Shown: positions 45,918 through 58,400 of the stretch, piece by piece
How the letters are laid out: the number at the start of each line of letters is the position of its first letter
Position numbering within the stretch: the first letter of the stretch is position 1
Source of the DNA: Lineolata rhizophorae
Lineage: Eukaryota > Ascomycota > Dothideomycetes > Lineolatales > Lineolataceae
Reading direction: 5' to 3'
DNA: 64,000 bases
NCBI GenBank assembly: GCA_010093515.1
Contig: MU001670.1
Span: 781,501 to 845,500 of the forward strand
Notes under the pieces: model-generated
The model's database searches: none
The model's input: the letters and a program-made list of their open reading frames with translations, nothing else
What the model was told of the DNA's origin: nothing
Position numbers and translations under genes: made by a program

Positions 45918-46429
45918 TAAATTGTCTAGCGAAGCCGTGTATTTTTCCCAAGTTGGGATGTCTCGGACTCAGCTCAGATTTGTTCGACCACCTAATTTGT
46001 AGTCCGCGAATAATATCGACTCCGCTGCTTGCTATTGCGTACACTCCTGGAACTATCGCGTAACAATTAAGTGATGCTATTGGTAGATGTTGGAGCATGC
46101 GAGGAAACGATGTTGGTAGCGCTCGGACTTGCTAGCCGTCGTTAACATCTGGTGGCATCTACTTCAGCAACGGGTCTTCTCTCCATTCCTACTGGGCGAG
46201 CAGTGCAGATCCCCTAATCCCCCACTTTTGCGCCTCAGTCTGCACGAGCCCAACGCCACCTTTCCTTATTGTCACTATGGTCTAGAATCACGCCCGATCC
46301 TTCAAAAGTTTCAGGTGTTTTGCATCTGAAATCGTACCCATTCCTTGGGCCTTGGGAGCACTTTTCAGTCGTTTCTCCATTGTTGAAAATTTAGCCAGAC
46401 AACACCACAATCAATACATCACCTCCGCA
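45918..46429. other. intergenic spacer
   Basis: About 510 bases between two plus-strand genes. No gene or repeat was recognised. It should include the promoter of the class II aldolase-like gene. Confidence 0.5.
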
Positions 46430-47320
46430 ATGGTTCCATCTGCCATTCCCAAAGACACTGCGGAAGATCCGAGCCAAATCGTGGCAATGAAAGCCCAGTC
46501 TCGCGATCATCTCACGCCTCTCCAGGCAATCTCGCAGGGAGTCTCGCTGCCGAGTATCCCCTTGTACAGCGATGCCGACAAGCAACGCGCCTTCATCCTG
46601 TCACACATGGCGGGCGCCTTTCGAGTATTTGCGCGCAAGGGCCTCACGGAAGGCATGTCTGGCCACATCAGCGTTCGCGACCCCGAGTTCGCCGACCGTT
46701 TCTGGACCAACCCACTCGGGCGCCACTTCGGTTTGCTCAAGGCCAGCGACATGATACTCGTCGACTACGCCGGCAACGCCGTCGGAGGCAACATGACGCG
46801 GCCGGCCAACGCAGCAGGCTTCCTGATCCATGCGGCGGTGCACAAAGCACGGCCCGACGTCCACGCCGCTTGCCATACCCATGGCAAGGCCGGCAAGGCG
46901 TGGAGCACCTTCGCGCGGAAGTTGGACATGCTGAACCAGGACGTTTGCTACTTCTATGGCGACGCTCAAGCCGTCTATCACGAGTTTGGCGGGATCGTGT
47001 TTAACGAGGAGGAGGGAAGGCGACTGGCGGCCGCGCTGGGACCGAAGGGGAAGGGCTTGATTCTACGAAATCACGGCTTGTTGACCGTTGGCGGCACCGT
47101 GGACGAAGCTGCTTACTTGCACACGTTAATGGAGAGGAGTTGCGAGATTCAGTTGGCCGTCGAGGCGGCGGCTGCTAACGGAGTCCCAAAAGTATTTGTT
47201 GCTGCGGAGGCGGCCGAGTATACGTTCCGCATGGCATCGGACCCAGAAAGTCTGTACTGGGAATTCCAGCCAGACCTAGAATACGAAGAGGCGATGACAG
47301 ATGGCTCTTTCAAGAAGTAG
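46430..47320 (+). CDS. class II aldolase/adducin-domain protein
   Basis: A single exon of 296 residues from an ATG in good context (CGCAATGG). The frame extends upstream only through non-ATG codons. The class II aldolase/adducin fold (PF00596) covers about residues 60-260. It shows FARKGLTEGMSGHISVRDPE, the metal-binding HxH in ACHTHGKAGKAW, and a third His in RNHGLLTVGG. Family members are aldolases or epimerases of sugar phosphates, but many fungal ones have no known substrate. The end (ESLYWEFQPDLEYEE) matches the fungal subgroup. The gene converges with the MoaA-MoaC gene, only about 90 bases between stops. Confidence 0.88.
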   Translation: MVPSAIPKDTAEDPSQIVAMKAQSRDHLTPLQAISQGVSLPSIPLYSDADKQRAFILSHMAGAFRVFARKGLTEGMSGHISVRDPEFADRFWTNPLGRHFGLLKASDMILVDYAGNAVGGNMTRPANAAGFLIHAAVHKARPDVHAACHTHGKAGKAWSTFARKLDMLNQDVCYFYGDAQAVYHEFGGIVFNEEEGRRLAAALGPKGKGLILRNHGLLTVGGTVDEAAYLHTLMERSCEIQLAVEAAAANGVPKVFVAAEAAEYTFRMASDPESLYWEFQPDLEYEEAMTDGSFKK

Positions 47321-47413
47321 ATTATGACTATAGCATACTTGCTGTATATATTAGCTATAGATGGGGCTTGCTTCCTTTCAAAAGTCACTGCGAGACAACT
47401 TGCAAAACTTATT

Positions 47414-49814
47414 CTATGCTGCTTCTTCACGTCTGTCAATGGTGCCACTTCGTCCTCCCTCTTTGAATACCACCTGCGCGTGTTCGATTACCATTCCGCG
47501 ATCCACTGCTTTGCACATGTCGTACACCGTCAAACATGAAACGGTAACAGACGTGAGGGCCTCCATCTCAACTCCTGTTATTCCCGCGCACTCCACGGTA
47601 GCCTTCACTTGAACGCCACCGAATTCTTCCACTTGTACCTTCTGACCTTGGGTTCCAGTCGAAGGCTCAATGAGAACAACATCAACCTCCACGGCAGTGA
47701 GAGAGATTGGATGACAGAGGGGAATGATGTCCGGGGTCCGCTTGGAGCCCATAATACCGGCGATACGTGCGACAGCAAGAACATCCCCCTTTTTCACCGC
47801 ATTGGCTTTGATGAGGCGATATGGCTCAGGAGTCGAGAAGACTATCCGACCGGTCGCGATGGCGCGCCGTGACGTTGTAGCCTTCCCCGTCACAGAAACC
47901 ATGTGAGCTGATCCTGTTTGAGTGACGTGAGTAAGTCTGGGTGGAGAATTCGATTGATCCTGCGGCGCCGTCGACGCGGAACGAGGGTTCATAGACGTCG
48001 TTTTGGTAGAGTAGGCACGTAGTGTCGATTGCGAATATAAGCGAGACGGGAGTACGTAGTTGTAAGGAAAGCCTCGGAGTCGAGGACTTGTATGTTGTGG
48101 GCGATGCTGTCTTTGGGCTTGCTGGTCCGGGGTCCGTCGTTCTTTCATGAGCCAACCGCCTACTCGACACATCAGTGGCGGAAGTCATCGACGCGGGCGA
48201 AGTGGTCTAGCATTGACTATCGTGATGGAATGGTAGTAATAAAAAAAAAAGCCAACCTGTGTGGGCACTGCCAAGGAACCATTGCCCATGTGACAGAAAC
48301 CACAGAACGTCACGAAATGAACGGCAAGGCCATGCGCGCTGAAAATGGCGAATGAAAATGAAGACAAATTCGTAGCCTACCCACCAATAAGTATCATCGG
48401 CCTGTTCTTCATATTTTCCAACTCGCCCATGCCGGCATGCTTTTCCTTCTTCCTCTTCACGGCTTGCCCGATGATATTGAGCAGGCTCTGTTCGCGCTTG
48501 CTCCACCGGTCAGGCCCATCATCCTGCAGAAGACCTTCCTGCCTATCCACTTGCAATTGCTTGATTGCTTGAAACGCTTCCTCGTTGATCGGTTGGCCCC
48601 CGTTCTCCTCTCGGAGCATATCGCGAAGGGATACCTCGGCATTGCCATGCAGACATACTTTGAGGTTCCCGTCACTGGTTATGCGGAGTCGGTTGCAGGT
48701 TCCACAAAAATGGTCCGTCATGCTTGTTATGAAGCCAATCTTGCCCACAAATCCGGGTATCTGGTAGCTCTTGCTGGTATCATTCTTGTGGCCTTTGATT
48801 TTCTGGACGCCCGGGTACCTTTCGCGAATCATGTCGAGCATTTCCTGATAGTTGACCATCTTGTTTTCGCTCCACTTGTTGCCGTCGAAAGGCATGTACT
48901 CTATGAAACGCGTTTCGATGTCCTTTTCCCTTCCGAGCTCCACGAACGGCAAGATCTCCCGTTCGTTGATATTGCGCATTACGACACAATTGATCTTCAA
49001 TTTGATGTTCGCACCAGCCTCGTTCATTTCCAAGATGTGATTGATACTCTTCATGACGGCGTCGTGGCCGTTTCGGCGCGTCATGATCTGAAACTGGAAC
49101 GGATCTAGGGTGTCCAAGCTGAGGTTAACTCCACTCAATCCCGCTTCAACCATGGCATCGAGCTTTCTATGCAAAGATATTCCATTTGTCGTCAAACAAA
49201 GCTCCCTGAGGCCCTTGGACCGAAGAGAGCCAATTGATTTCATGAGATCCACAATGTCCCGTCGGACGGTGGGTTCCCCCCCGGTGAGGCGAATTTTTGA
49301 CACTCCTTCGGAAACGAATAGAGAAGAGAGGTAGAAGATCTCCGGCGAAGTGAGCAGGTGCGCCGGAGGCGAAAGCGGGACGCCCTCTTTTCAAGCATAG
49401 TTAGCGATATATACGCTCAAGCGGGCTGGCTGCTTCCTACGACACACCTTCGGGCATGCAATATAGGCACCGCAGATTGCATCTCTCGGTAACGCTTATA
49501 CGCAGATAATCATGCTGGCGGTGGAAGCTGTCCGTTAAAAATTCCGAAAACGGCCTTGCGTTCTTGATAGCCTGTCGCGGGCTTGGGCGCCTCCGCTCAA
49601 AGATTGGCGGCGGGGGTGCGGGGGACGCATTCAACTCCGGAATTTGGATTTGGTTCTCTGCGGCAGGCAATGCGGCAGCGGTGATACCTCGCGCAACACT
49701 ATAAGAACTCGAATAAGGCTTGTTGCGGCGTTTGCCACTTGCGAAGGTTGAAAATGAGCGTGCGCTAGTAGCAGGCCTGAAGGCTGGGCGCAATAGAAGA
49801 GGCTCCGCTGCCAT
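47414..49814 (-). CDS. cnxABC: MoaA-MoaC fusion, molybdopterin precursor synthesis (cnxABC/nit-7 type)
   Basis: Three exons (49814-49448, 49386-48385, 48159-47414) give about 704 residues. Together MoaA (radical SAM) and MoaC convert GTP to cyclic pyranopterin monophosphate, the first step of molybdenum cofactor synthesis needed for nitrate reductase. The N-terminal 45 residues look like a mitochondrial presequence. The first Fe-S cluster motif is [11 protein letters not shown], followed by [12 protein letters not shown]. The second cluster is [10 protein letters not shown] with a later Cys in NLKVC. MoaC follows, with [20 protein letters not shown] and [17 protein letters not shown]. Between them is a linker of about 60 residues, basic and Ser-rich, resembling a second presequence. 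Intron 2 starts inside the Gly-Gly codons that end MoaA, and reading into it meets a stop at once. Confidence 0.92.
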
Positions 49815-52153
49815 GATGGATTTCGGGAATTAGTAGCGAGGCGCAAGACGTTCGTTCAAGGCAATGGTATTGCGGTGCAACGAGAAAGCCAGTCCATTAT
49901 TTTAGGTATGCTCGCGGGGCGAATGTGACTGCGAAGTCGGAGTTGTAGTTCCTCGAAGAAGCAAAGCTCCGTCGGCCTGAGGCGGGCATCGGTGTTCGGC
50001 GTCCTCAGATCTACCTATGGCATCCATCGGCTCGGGTCGCTGCTTATTCATCCTCCACCTTTGAAGGGAACCGCCCTACCTTTGCGCGAGGGTGTAGGTG
50101 TAACGGTAGTACGTTGTGGCATACAGAACCAAAGGTGGGCGGGCGTCTAGTAGAGCCCGTGACTTGGACTGTCTTGGTTTGAATTAAATGTTGGCTATCA
50201 CGTGCTAGTCGTCATCGCCAAGGAAGCTGGAATCCTGGAATCCTGGAGACCCGACGCTCCGGGTGTTGTGCACCAGTTTCAAGTGAACTGCCGATCGGCG
50301 CAAAATCCAAGAGTCCCAATATACGCGGTGATTACAGAGGACGGGGCGGGACCCTTGGGAGAAGACAGATGATTTGGTTAGTCACGCACTGTGGGCCAAT
50401 CCTAGCCACAAGCACGTGCACACCTGAAGGGGCATTTTTGCCTCACACTTAGGTAAGTTACCTCGACTCCCCTGTGCGCGGTCTGTGGGAGTCTGCTTCT
50501 AGACTCCACACCGTCGCAACAGCCCGCAAATGGCAGGCCCACCCATCTTTCTTTGATCATTGTAACGTGGGCACGGAGTGTTGAAACGGGCTTGAAGAGG
50601 TACATATCTATGTAGTTATCGTACGTAGGTACGTAGAATATCGACGGGTGCCTACTACCTACTGTAGGTACGTAGTACCAAAGCCCGGAAGGCCTTGGCA
50701 ATACCTGGCAGCCGTTGTTTGGCCCTTGGGGTGAAACGATGGTATCCTCTTTATAGGTGGACGTTTTAGGTGCAACAACGCGGCAGGCCGGCCGAAAGCC
50801 CGGATCCTGTCACCCTGTCTGAGCCCTGGGGCGGCAAAATGGATTCTGCGACTCAGACAGCCGAGACAGCGGGCACGGCGGGACGGAGCATGACGACATG
50901 GCTGCCGGCCAGAGGACGATTGGGAGATTGCTGGCGTGCGTCGGGCAACGGCGAGATGAAATTGCCGACGGTGGGGCGAGAAGTAGGAGTACGTACTACG
51001 CAGGCAGCACACAGTGCCTGCGGGCCTTGGGCGCCCATAGGCAGGCGGGGGTCGGGGCAGTGTGAGTAGTAAGCAGGCGCCTTTCCCGAGACAGACAAGG
51101 TCGCGAAGCTACTGCGGCCGCCAGCGCCGCCCCGGGCGCAGAGGCAGCAACGGCCGCGCGCTGGACTTGCGTAATGCCATCCTGCTCGTCGTATGTACCG
51201 GAGGGGCCGACCTCCGTAGGGCCCGGGGCCGAGGGCGCCCGAAAGAGCGCGCGCGCGACGGCGTGACTTGCGGCCGGACGCTGAAGTTTTCTCACAGGCG
51301 GGCGGCGGCAGAGGGGCGCGTTGGGCCTGGCTATGGGACCGGCCGCGAGAAGACGTCCCGGCGCATCGCAGGCGAAACACGCCGGCGAGGCGGACGGCGG
51401 ACGCGAGCGCCAGAAGACGGCGGCGGATGGCGAGTGGAGAGCTCCGTCGAAAAGCGGAGAAGGAGAGGCGAGCGCGGTGGGCCGGGGGCCGGGCACTGCT
51501 GCCGCACCAGCAGGGCCGTCGCGCTGTGGTTGGCGGCTTCGGCGGCGGGCGCGGCGCCATCCCGGGCGCCGGCCGTCGCAGCTTGGCGCGGGCGCGGGCG
51601 GTGCACAGCCTCGGCGGCGCTGGGCGCAGCGAGGGGTGGGGACGGGCGCTCCTGGAGCTGAAACCGGGCCTGGGCGCTGCTCCCGTCCAAGCCGGCTGCC
51701 CACTCTGGCCGCCGGCTGCCCCCCGGCTCCCGTCGCGCCCACCAAAACTGCCGCCCGCCCGCTCTTCGCTCCTGCTTTTCCTCCCTCACTTCTCTCGCTC
51801 CCCGTCTCCCAAAGTCCATCAGCGCCCGCAATTGCTTCCACCCGTCCCATCGCCATCTCGACGCCCACGCCGCCGCATATTCATCGCCGGGCCGCTGTCC
51901 GCCGCTCCGGCCGTCTTACCGCTCCCTCGCGCCGCCCGATACGAGCCGCGTCGTCGTGCTGCAGGACACCTGGTCCGTTGGCACAGCGCTGACGACGCTT
52001 CCGGCCGCCTGTCTTCGTCGACTCCCACCACGCCGGCCGACGCGACCGCACGCCGTGCCCGACCGACAAATACCCCCATCCCGAGCCTGATCCAGGCATT
52101 CGCTCGTCGCCTCGTCGCCGTCTCTGTGCCGTGCGCGCACCTCCCCAGTCACC
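49815..52153. other. divergent intergenic region, cnxABC and bZIP gene
   Basis: About 2.3 kb. The right 1.2 kb is very GC-rich and open in several frames, without family-like protein. Tandem-like ACGTAGGTACGTAG motifs occur near 50620-50680. It probably contains the two promoters and a long leader of the bZIP gene. In roughly 700 bases before the bZIP start I saw no upstream ATG. Confidence 0.45.
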
Positions 52154-52819
52154 ATGGCCACCACCCACGCCCCCATCAATTTTGCCCCTTTCCCAAACAG
52201 CAGTCAATGCCTCAAGGACGACAGCCTCGACAGCTGGGTCGACTTCAATGGAATGCCGTCGCCCACGTCTGCTAGCTCGACGTCCAAGACCGTCTCGCGC
52301 TCCGAGTCGGTCTCGGCCAGTCCGGCCAGCACCGTCCTCCCGCTTGACGGCGAAGAACAGCAAACGCCCGCTAAGCCGTCGCACGAATATGACCTATTCA
52401 AGCAGCAGACGGGTCTGCCGTCGGGTTCCATGGCGGGGCTGATGGGCCAGGCCTCGTCGAACGGCGTCCCGATCACCAACTATGGAACCGGCCTTGGCGA
52501 CATGGACTTCGCTGGTACTGGGTTCGATAACTCAGGCCTGGCGGGGTTTGATATGAACACTAGCTCTGCCATGGACTTCGACATGACTTCTCCTACCAAC
52601 GTGTCGCCATTCTTCTATGCGAACGGTAACGATGGCGCGGGGTCTCTGGACGATTTCGTGGACCCGAGCGCCCTCAGTCAGCAAGACTCTGCCGCCAACT
52701 TGCGTGTCTGGCCAGGGATGCACCAACAGCAAGCCAGGGCCCAGGCCCAGGCCCAGGCCCAACGACAGCAGCGTCAGCAGATGCTTGAGCAAAAGCAGCA
52801 GAAGCAGCAGCAACAACAA

Positions 52820-52881
<62 letters not shown>

Positions 52882-54129
52882 ACAGGCGCGGAACCAGCCG
52901 CAGAGGAAGTCCGCATCGAGCCAGCCTCTCGACCAGCGTACCGAAGAGACGATCGCTCGTCTGGTCAACCAGATCCGTCAGAGGAGCGCTGCTTCCGCCA
53001 AGGATAGCATGACGCCCACCAGCAACGTTCTCCCTCACATCGTGAAGATGAAAAAGGATGAAGAGGACATGGATGAGGATGAGCGGCTTCTTGCTAGCGA
53101 AGAGGGCAAGAAGCTCAGCAGTAAGGAACGCCGGCAGCTACGGAATAAGGTGTCGGCTAGGGCGTTCCGTTCTAGGAGGAAAGGTAAGCTTCGTTATTTA
53201 CAAACTACGATGTTGACGCGCTCTAACTTTAGTCAGAATACATTGGCCAGCTCGAGGGCGAGGTCGCCGCTAAGACCGCAGAGTGCAATGAATTGCGCAC
53301 CCACAACACTGCCCTTGTCGAGGAGAACGCGCGGTCGCGTTCGTTCATCGAGAGCTTGCTTCGCCACCCGGCATTCCATCCTTTCTTGGAAGAACTGAGC
53401 CAAGATAATGCTCTTAGCGATTCTTTTTCGAAAATGACAGGGACTACATCCGTCCAATCTGCCACCCCGGCGCAGGCTCGCAAGGGTGCAAACTCTTTCG
53501 CCGCCAATATTCCACAGCAACAGCAGCAAGCCCCCGAGACGTCCCACGTGGAGACCCAACAAGTTAACATGGCCATCGTGCCGGAGCAGCAACTGGATAT
53601 TGCCTCCCTCAATCTGCAGGGCAACAACAACTGGACCATGCCTAACGGCTTTAACTTCAACCAGCCGCAACCTCGCGTCTTTTCCGTCTTAGAGTTGCCG
53701 GAAGGCCCCGCCAATCCCCTTGATACCGAGGTTCTTGCTGGCAAACCTGCCGAGTTGCCTAGCTTCCACGATGCCGCCGATGAGCCGAAGCTTGACGTGC
53801 CCACCATTGAGTTCCCAGTCAAGCGGGAAGACGCTGCTCGCGACGTTCGTGTTACCACGACCGATGCTGATGATAACGATCCGGCCCTCTCGCTTTACCT
53901 CGACTCATCTCCACGCGCTGCCCCCTCAGCCGATGCTACCGATCCTGAGGACGGGAATTCTCTCTTGGGCGATGCAGACCCGGAAAAAGTGTTCTCTCAT
54001 ATCGAGCTTTTCGTCTCGAGTAGTGCCGAGTCTCAGAGTCTGATGGTTAAGTTCGAACGGATGTGCGCGAAAGCCGACCGTAGCTTCGATCGTATTCAGT
54101 CATTGACGGCGGTTCTGGACGACTGCTGA
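52154..54129 (+). CDS. bZIP transcription factor with polyglutamine tract
   Basis: Two exons (52154-53183, 53237-54129) give about 640 residues. The basic region KERRQLRNKVSARAFRSRRK ends exon 1 at residue 343, and the leucine zipper (EYIGQLEGEVAAKTAECNEL) begins exon 2, so the intron splits the bZIP exactly at the hinge. An uninterrupted run of about 27 Gln (52805-52885) lies about 90 residues before it, preceded by Gln/Ala/Arg repeats. The N-terminal part is Ser/Asp/Gly-rich. The rest of the C-terminal half is Pro/Asp-rich and ends in a short conserved-looking helix (VKFERMCAKADRSFDRIQSL). The domain resembles MeaB-like fungal bZIPs linked to nitrogen regulation, but I cannot confirm that assignment. 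Confidence 0.88.
52805..52885 (+). repeat. CAG/CAA polyglutamine repeat
   Basis: About 27 consecutive Gln codons mixing CAG and CAA, including a CAA run and a CAACAG dinucleotide-codon array. It is likely length-variable between strains. Confidence 0.9.
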
Positions 54130-55485
54130 ATTTTCGGTCGGTTCTTGCCGAGATTTTGGAGCCACATTGGTCGTTGAAGGCCTGGTTTGCGCCGTGCGAA
54201 AAGTTTGCTCTTTGCTGTAAGAGCGAGTGTCGGCAGAATATCATTTCATTCGTTGGACTTCCTTTTGTCTAAACATTCGTTAGTCGGTTTCCTACCATGT
54301 ACTACGACTGTGTCTGGAACATTGGTGTGCGCTGTGTTCATTTCCGCGAAAGAGGTTTTTCTTTTCCTGTTGTTCATGAGATCAACGAGTTCTTTTCTTT
54401 TTTTTTTTTTTTTGGTTTGACCGAGCTATCCCTTTGCCGTGTTTCTGCTCTCCAGAGCAGAGTGGTCACCAGGCGTTCTGTGATTTCGTTTTATTCTGGT
54501 TTGGTTATTGATTCATTTCGGTTACGTGGGCAGAATTGAGTGGGTTCGTTCCCTGTGAATACTATGTACCTATTTAATCAAGCTGTGGGTGGGGACGGCG
54601 AGTTCGATGGATGGGCCGGATACTCCAAGCTGGATGGGCAGAATGGAAGGCACGCACGTAGCTAGCAATAATCGAATGTTCGTATTGCTTTTTGCACCGT
54701 TGGATATTTCTGTCGGTAGTGTGCGACGCTGCTTAGCTGCGTGGACTCGTGGGAAATGTCATTGCCACTAAGGGGCCTACGCCTGAACTTGGGAGTGGCG
54801 CGCGGGCGGACAGACGGGGGGGCCCTTGTCCACGGCTTTTGCTCTTCAACCAAACCTCGGACTACGACTACTTGCATGGCTCCACGACCTCCTTTTTGCG
54901 AGAGAATGGCCATTTCGTTATCCAACGATCGTGCATGAGTTTGAAGTCTACTACACATGTGGCATCCATAGTAGGAGGTGCGTACCTGCTGCCGTCGCGT
55001 TGGCGCCCGCACACGCAACCTTGGGGTGCCTGGCGCGCTCCAGCACTCGCGGCAAGCACAGCTTCAAGACTTCCCCGGCCACGGTCTGTTCTCCCAGCTG
55101 GCAGCAATTGCGCCTGCACAGCCGAAAGACATCTGCATCGCGCAGCGCGGCGCGCCATGTGAATAGCCTCCTCCACAAGCACAAGAAGAACCACCGTCAG
55201 TCCGCTTCCTGTCCGCCTGCGACGAACCCTTCGCCTAAGACCGCGTCTTCCCCGACCCCACGATCACGACCATCTACCAGCGTCTTCCGCAAACGATACC
55301 CTCTGCGCAGGGAGCGACCGCTAATCTCGCGCATCGCCGCCTTCGCGCGCGTCTTCCGGTCCCCGGAACTCGCCCGTATCCGCGCCCGCAACTTCGTCGC
55401 CTTTAAGCCATGCGGTAGCCGCCCCGGCATCAACGACGCGGGGCCTTGGAAGAAGCACTCGGTGCACGCTCGACGGGACCAGATC
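54130..55485. other. intergenic region and long open leader of tRNase Z
   Basis: About 1.36 kb. The first 650 bases are the bZIP 3' region, with a T-run near 54398-54414. From 54826 to the tRNase Z ATG at 55486 the tRNase Z frame has no stop and no ATG. The 220 codons are rich in Arg, Ser, His and Lys and poor in acids. Confidence 0.5.
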
Positions 55486-58400
55486 ATGACGGCCAATCTG
55501 ACGGTGCTCACGACGCCGACGGCGGACACGCCCGGCACGACGCTGGTGCTGCACACGGACGACAAGGACTACCTGTTTGGCCATGCCGGCGAGGGCACGC
55601 AGCGCCTCCTCAGCAATGTGCAGGGCGTCAGGTGGAACAGGATATCTGAGATCTTCCTGACGGGCCGCGTGGAGTGGCGGACCATGGGCGGGTTGCTGGG
55701 CTTGGTTCTCACTCTTGCGGGTGTCCTCATCGAGTCCGCCAAGTCTATTGCAAAAGCCGGAAGGGCCAAGCGGGGAACGGGGGCTGCGGTGCGGACATCG
55801 ATCGACCTCTTCGGGCCTGGGAACTTGACGCATACCATCGCGGCGGCAAGGAGGTTTATCTTCAGGACGGGCATGCCTATTCGGGCGCACGAGATTCGTG
55901 ACGAGCCCCCCAAGAGAGACGAGGACGGCAAATGGCTGCCTTCCTGGCAAGATCATAACCTTCGTGTCTGGAGCATGGCGGTTCCACCGACCCCATCCAC
56001 GCCTAAAGAGCCTGTCCTCCAGGCCTCCACGCGCCGAAAGCGAAGTTTCAACGAGGTGGCTGCCGACGACCCAGGACGCCCGGAAACGGAATCAGAACGC
56101 CAAGATCGATATGATCAGATGCGCCACTCCATAGTAGGAGACATGTTCAATTCAAACTGGCGGCTGGATGCTCTCGTTGAGACCCCCTTGGCCATGGTCA
56201 AAATGCCGGCGACAATCTTCGTGCGCAACCCGGAGACCAAAATGATTGAGAAGTACGACGGCCCCGCTCCCGGGGGCAAAGAGCCGCTACCTGACATCGA
56301 GGTCCTTGTCCGCAAGCCTTGGCCTGGGGCCTTGATCACGCAACTGCCACCAACACAGCCTTGGCGAGAGGCTGTCTCGTACATTGTAAGGACCCCACCT
56401 CGCCGTGGCAAGGTCCGTGGCCAGGTCGCAAAAGATCTCGGGGTGCAGGGGAACCAGTTTGGAAAGCTGGTGACGGGTAACAGCGTGGAAATCGCCGGGA
56501 GGACTGTTACTCCGGAGATGGTTTTGGAACCTTCGCGGCCTGGAAACGGATTCGCGATCATCGACATTCCGTCGCCGCAGTATGTTCGACCACTCATTGA
56601 ACGCGCCGAGTGGAGATCTGCTGAAGTGATGGAAGGGGTGGGCGTATTTCTCTGGTGTCTCGGACCCGGGGTGGGGGCATCGCCCGAATTGATCGATTTC
56701 ATGAAACAGATGGGGCACGTCAAACATCTAGTATCATCTTCCGATTACTGTCCGAATGACCTGCCGTTCCTTGGAAGCGCCAATCAAAACCTCCTACTCT
56801 CGCAAATCGATCCAAAACACCACCGTGCTTCTTACTACGATGAGAGTCAACTTCCACAAGCTTCATTCTTAGATCCAACGCCAGCTAATGGCCATCCACA
56901 TCCCGTGGCTACGACTCTCTCTCGAAAGTTGAGGATTTCCTTGCAACCTGAACTTAACGTTGAGGACAACGCCATGGCGGTGGAGAAATACAAGCCACAA
57001 CAATTGATTTCATGGTTGCCCTCTCTGATTTACGATCTTAGAGATTCCGCTCGCCAGGAAATACTTGCGAACAAGGCCGGTCTGGATGAGTGGGCGCAGG
57101 ATTTGAAGGGATCAGATATCGAAGTCATCACTTTAGGCACGGGTTCCTCACAGCCTTCGAAGTATCGCAACGTTTCTGCAACGCTCGTGCGTGTTCCGAA
57201 CCATGGGGCGTACCTGCTTGACTGCGGCGAGAATACACTCGGTCAATTGCAACGCTTTTACGATCCGGAAGAGCTGTTGCAGATCTTGCGTGACCTGCGA
57301 ATGATATGGATCTCTCATCTCCACGCTGACCATCACCTAGGGACTGTGTCTCTAATTAAAGCATGGTTCAATGCAGTCCACGGTGGAATACCCGCAGCGC
57401 CCCACGTCAGCAGTGGGCCGGCCGCAGACGGGGAGATGTTTGACCCCGCCGCACGCATGCGTTCCTTCAGACACTTGGCTGTCGTCTCACATAAACACAT
57501 GCTCGCATATCTCGCAGAATACTCCGAAGTCGAGGAGTTTGGGTATTCGAGAATCGCTCCTCTTCACATAACAAACGCCAAGCCTTGGGGCACCGAAGGG
57601 GAGCCGGAAGTTTCCACCCTCGGCTGGGCTGACATACACACCATCTATGGCGAAGAAAATCGGTATAGATTGGGCCCGGCAGCCTATCGCACGCTCTTGG
57701 GCCTTGAAGATATACAAGCCGTCGCGGTCAGCCACTGCACAGGCGCCAAGGCCGTTGCGCTTACATTCCCGGACGGAGCGGGGAAAGTTGCTTACTCTGG
57801 GGATTGCCGCCCCTCGCTCCCATTTGCGGAGATCGGCCGCGGAGCCACGGTGCTGATTCACGAGGCTACTTTCGACAACGAGCTGGCCGGCGATGCGATC
57901 GCCAAGCGACACTGCACCACGGCCGAGGCCCTCAAGGTGGCGGAGGCGATGTCAGCCAAGGGAGTCGTGCTCACGCACTTCTCGCAGCGGTATCCGAAGA
58001 TGCCCATCGTGCGCGTTGACACGGATACACAGGGAGACGCCGGGGAAAAAGCGCTCCAGGATCTGGCTGCCGTGAACGAGGCCGCGGACGAAGACGGAGA
58101 CGCTCCTGTTGACAATGCGGGTGGGGCGCCGCAGGCCGCAGTGGCTCCGACTCAGCAACAACAGACTTCGGACTCGCGCCCGCAGTCGCGAGCGGAGTCC
58201 ATCGCGTCTGCTGGGGAGGGCGGTGGCGACGCGAAAGCTGTGCTGCACGTTCGCTCACGCGACCTCAAAATATGCATGGGATTCGACGGAATGAGGGTGC
58301 GCGCCGGCGAGATCGGCGAGCTCCAGTACTACACGCCTGCGTTCGTGGCTCTGTTCAAGGCGCTGGAGCAGCGGAGGGAGCTGGAGACGGCGGCGAGGAG

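Noticed and set aside
46352-46430. Longer start of the class II aldolase-like protein at 46352
   Set aside because: That codon is TTG; the ATG at 46430 has good context and fits the family length.
51268-52275. 335-codon open frame overlapping the bZIP start
   Set aside because: Overlaps the well-supported bZIP gene in another frame and has only low-complexity composition.
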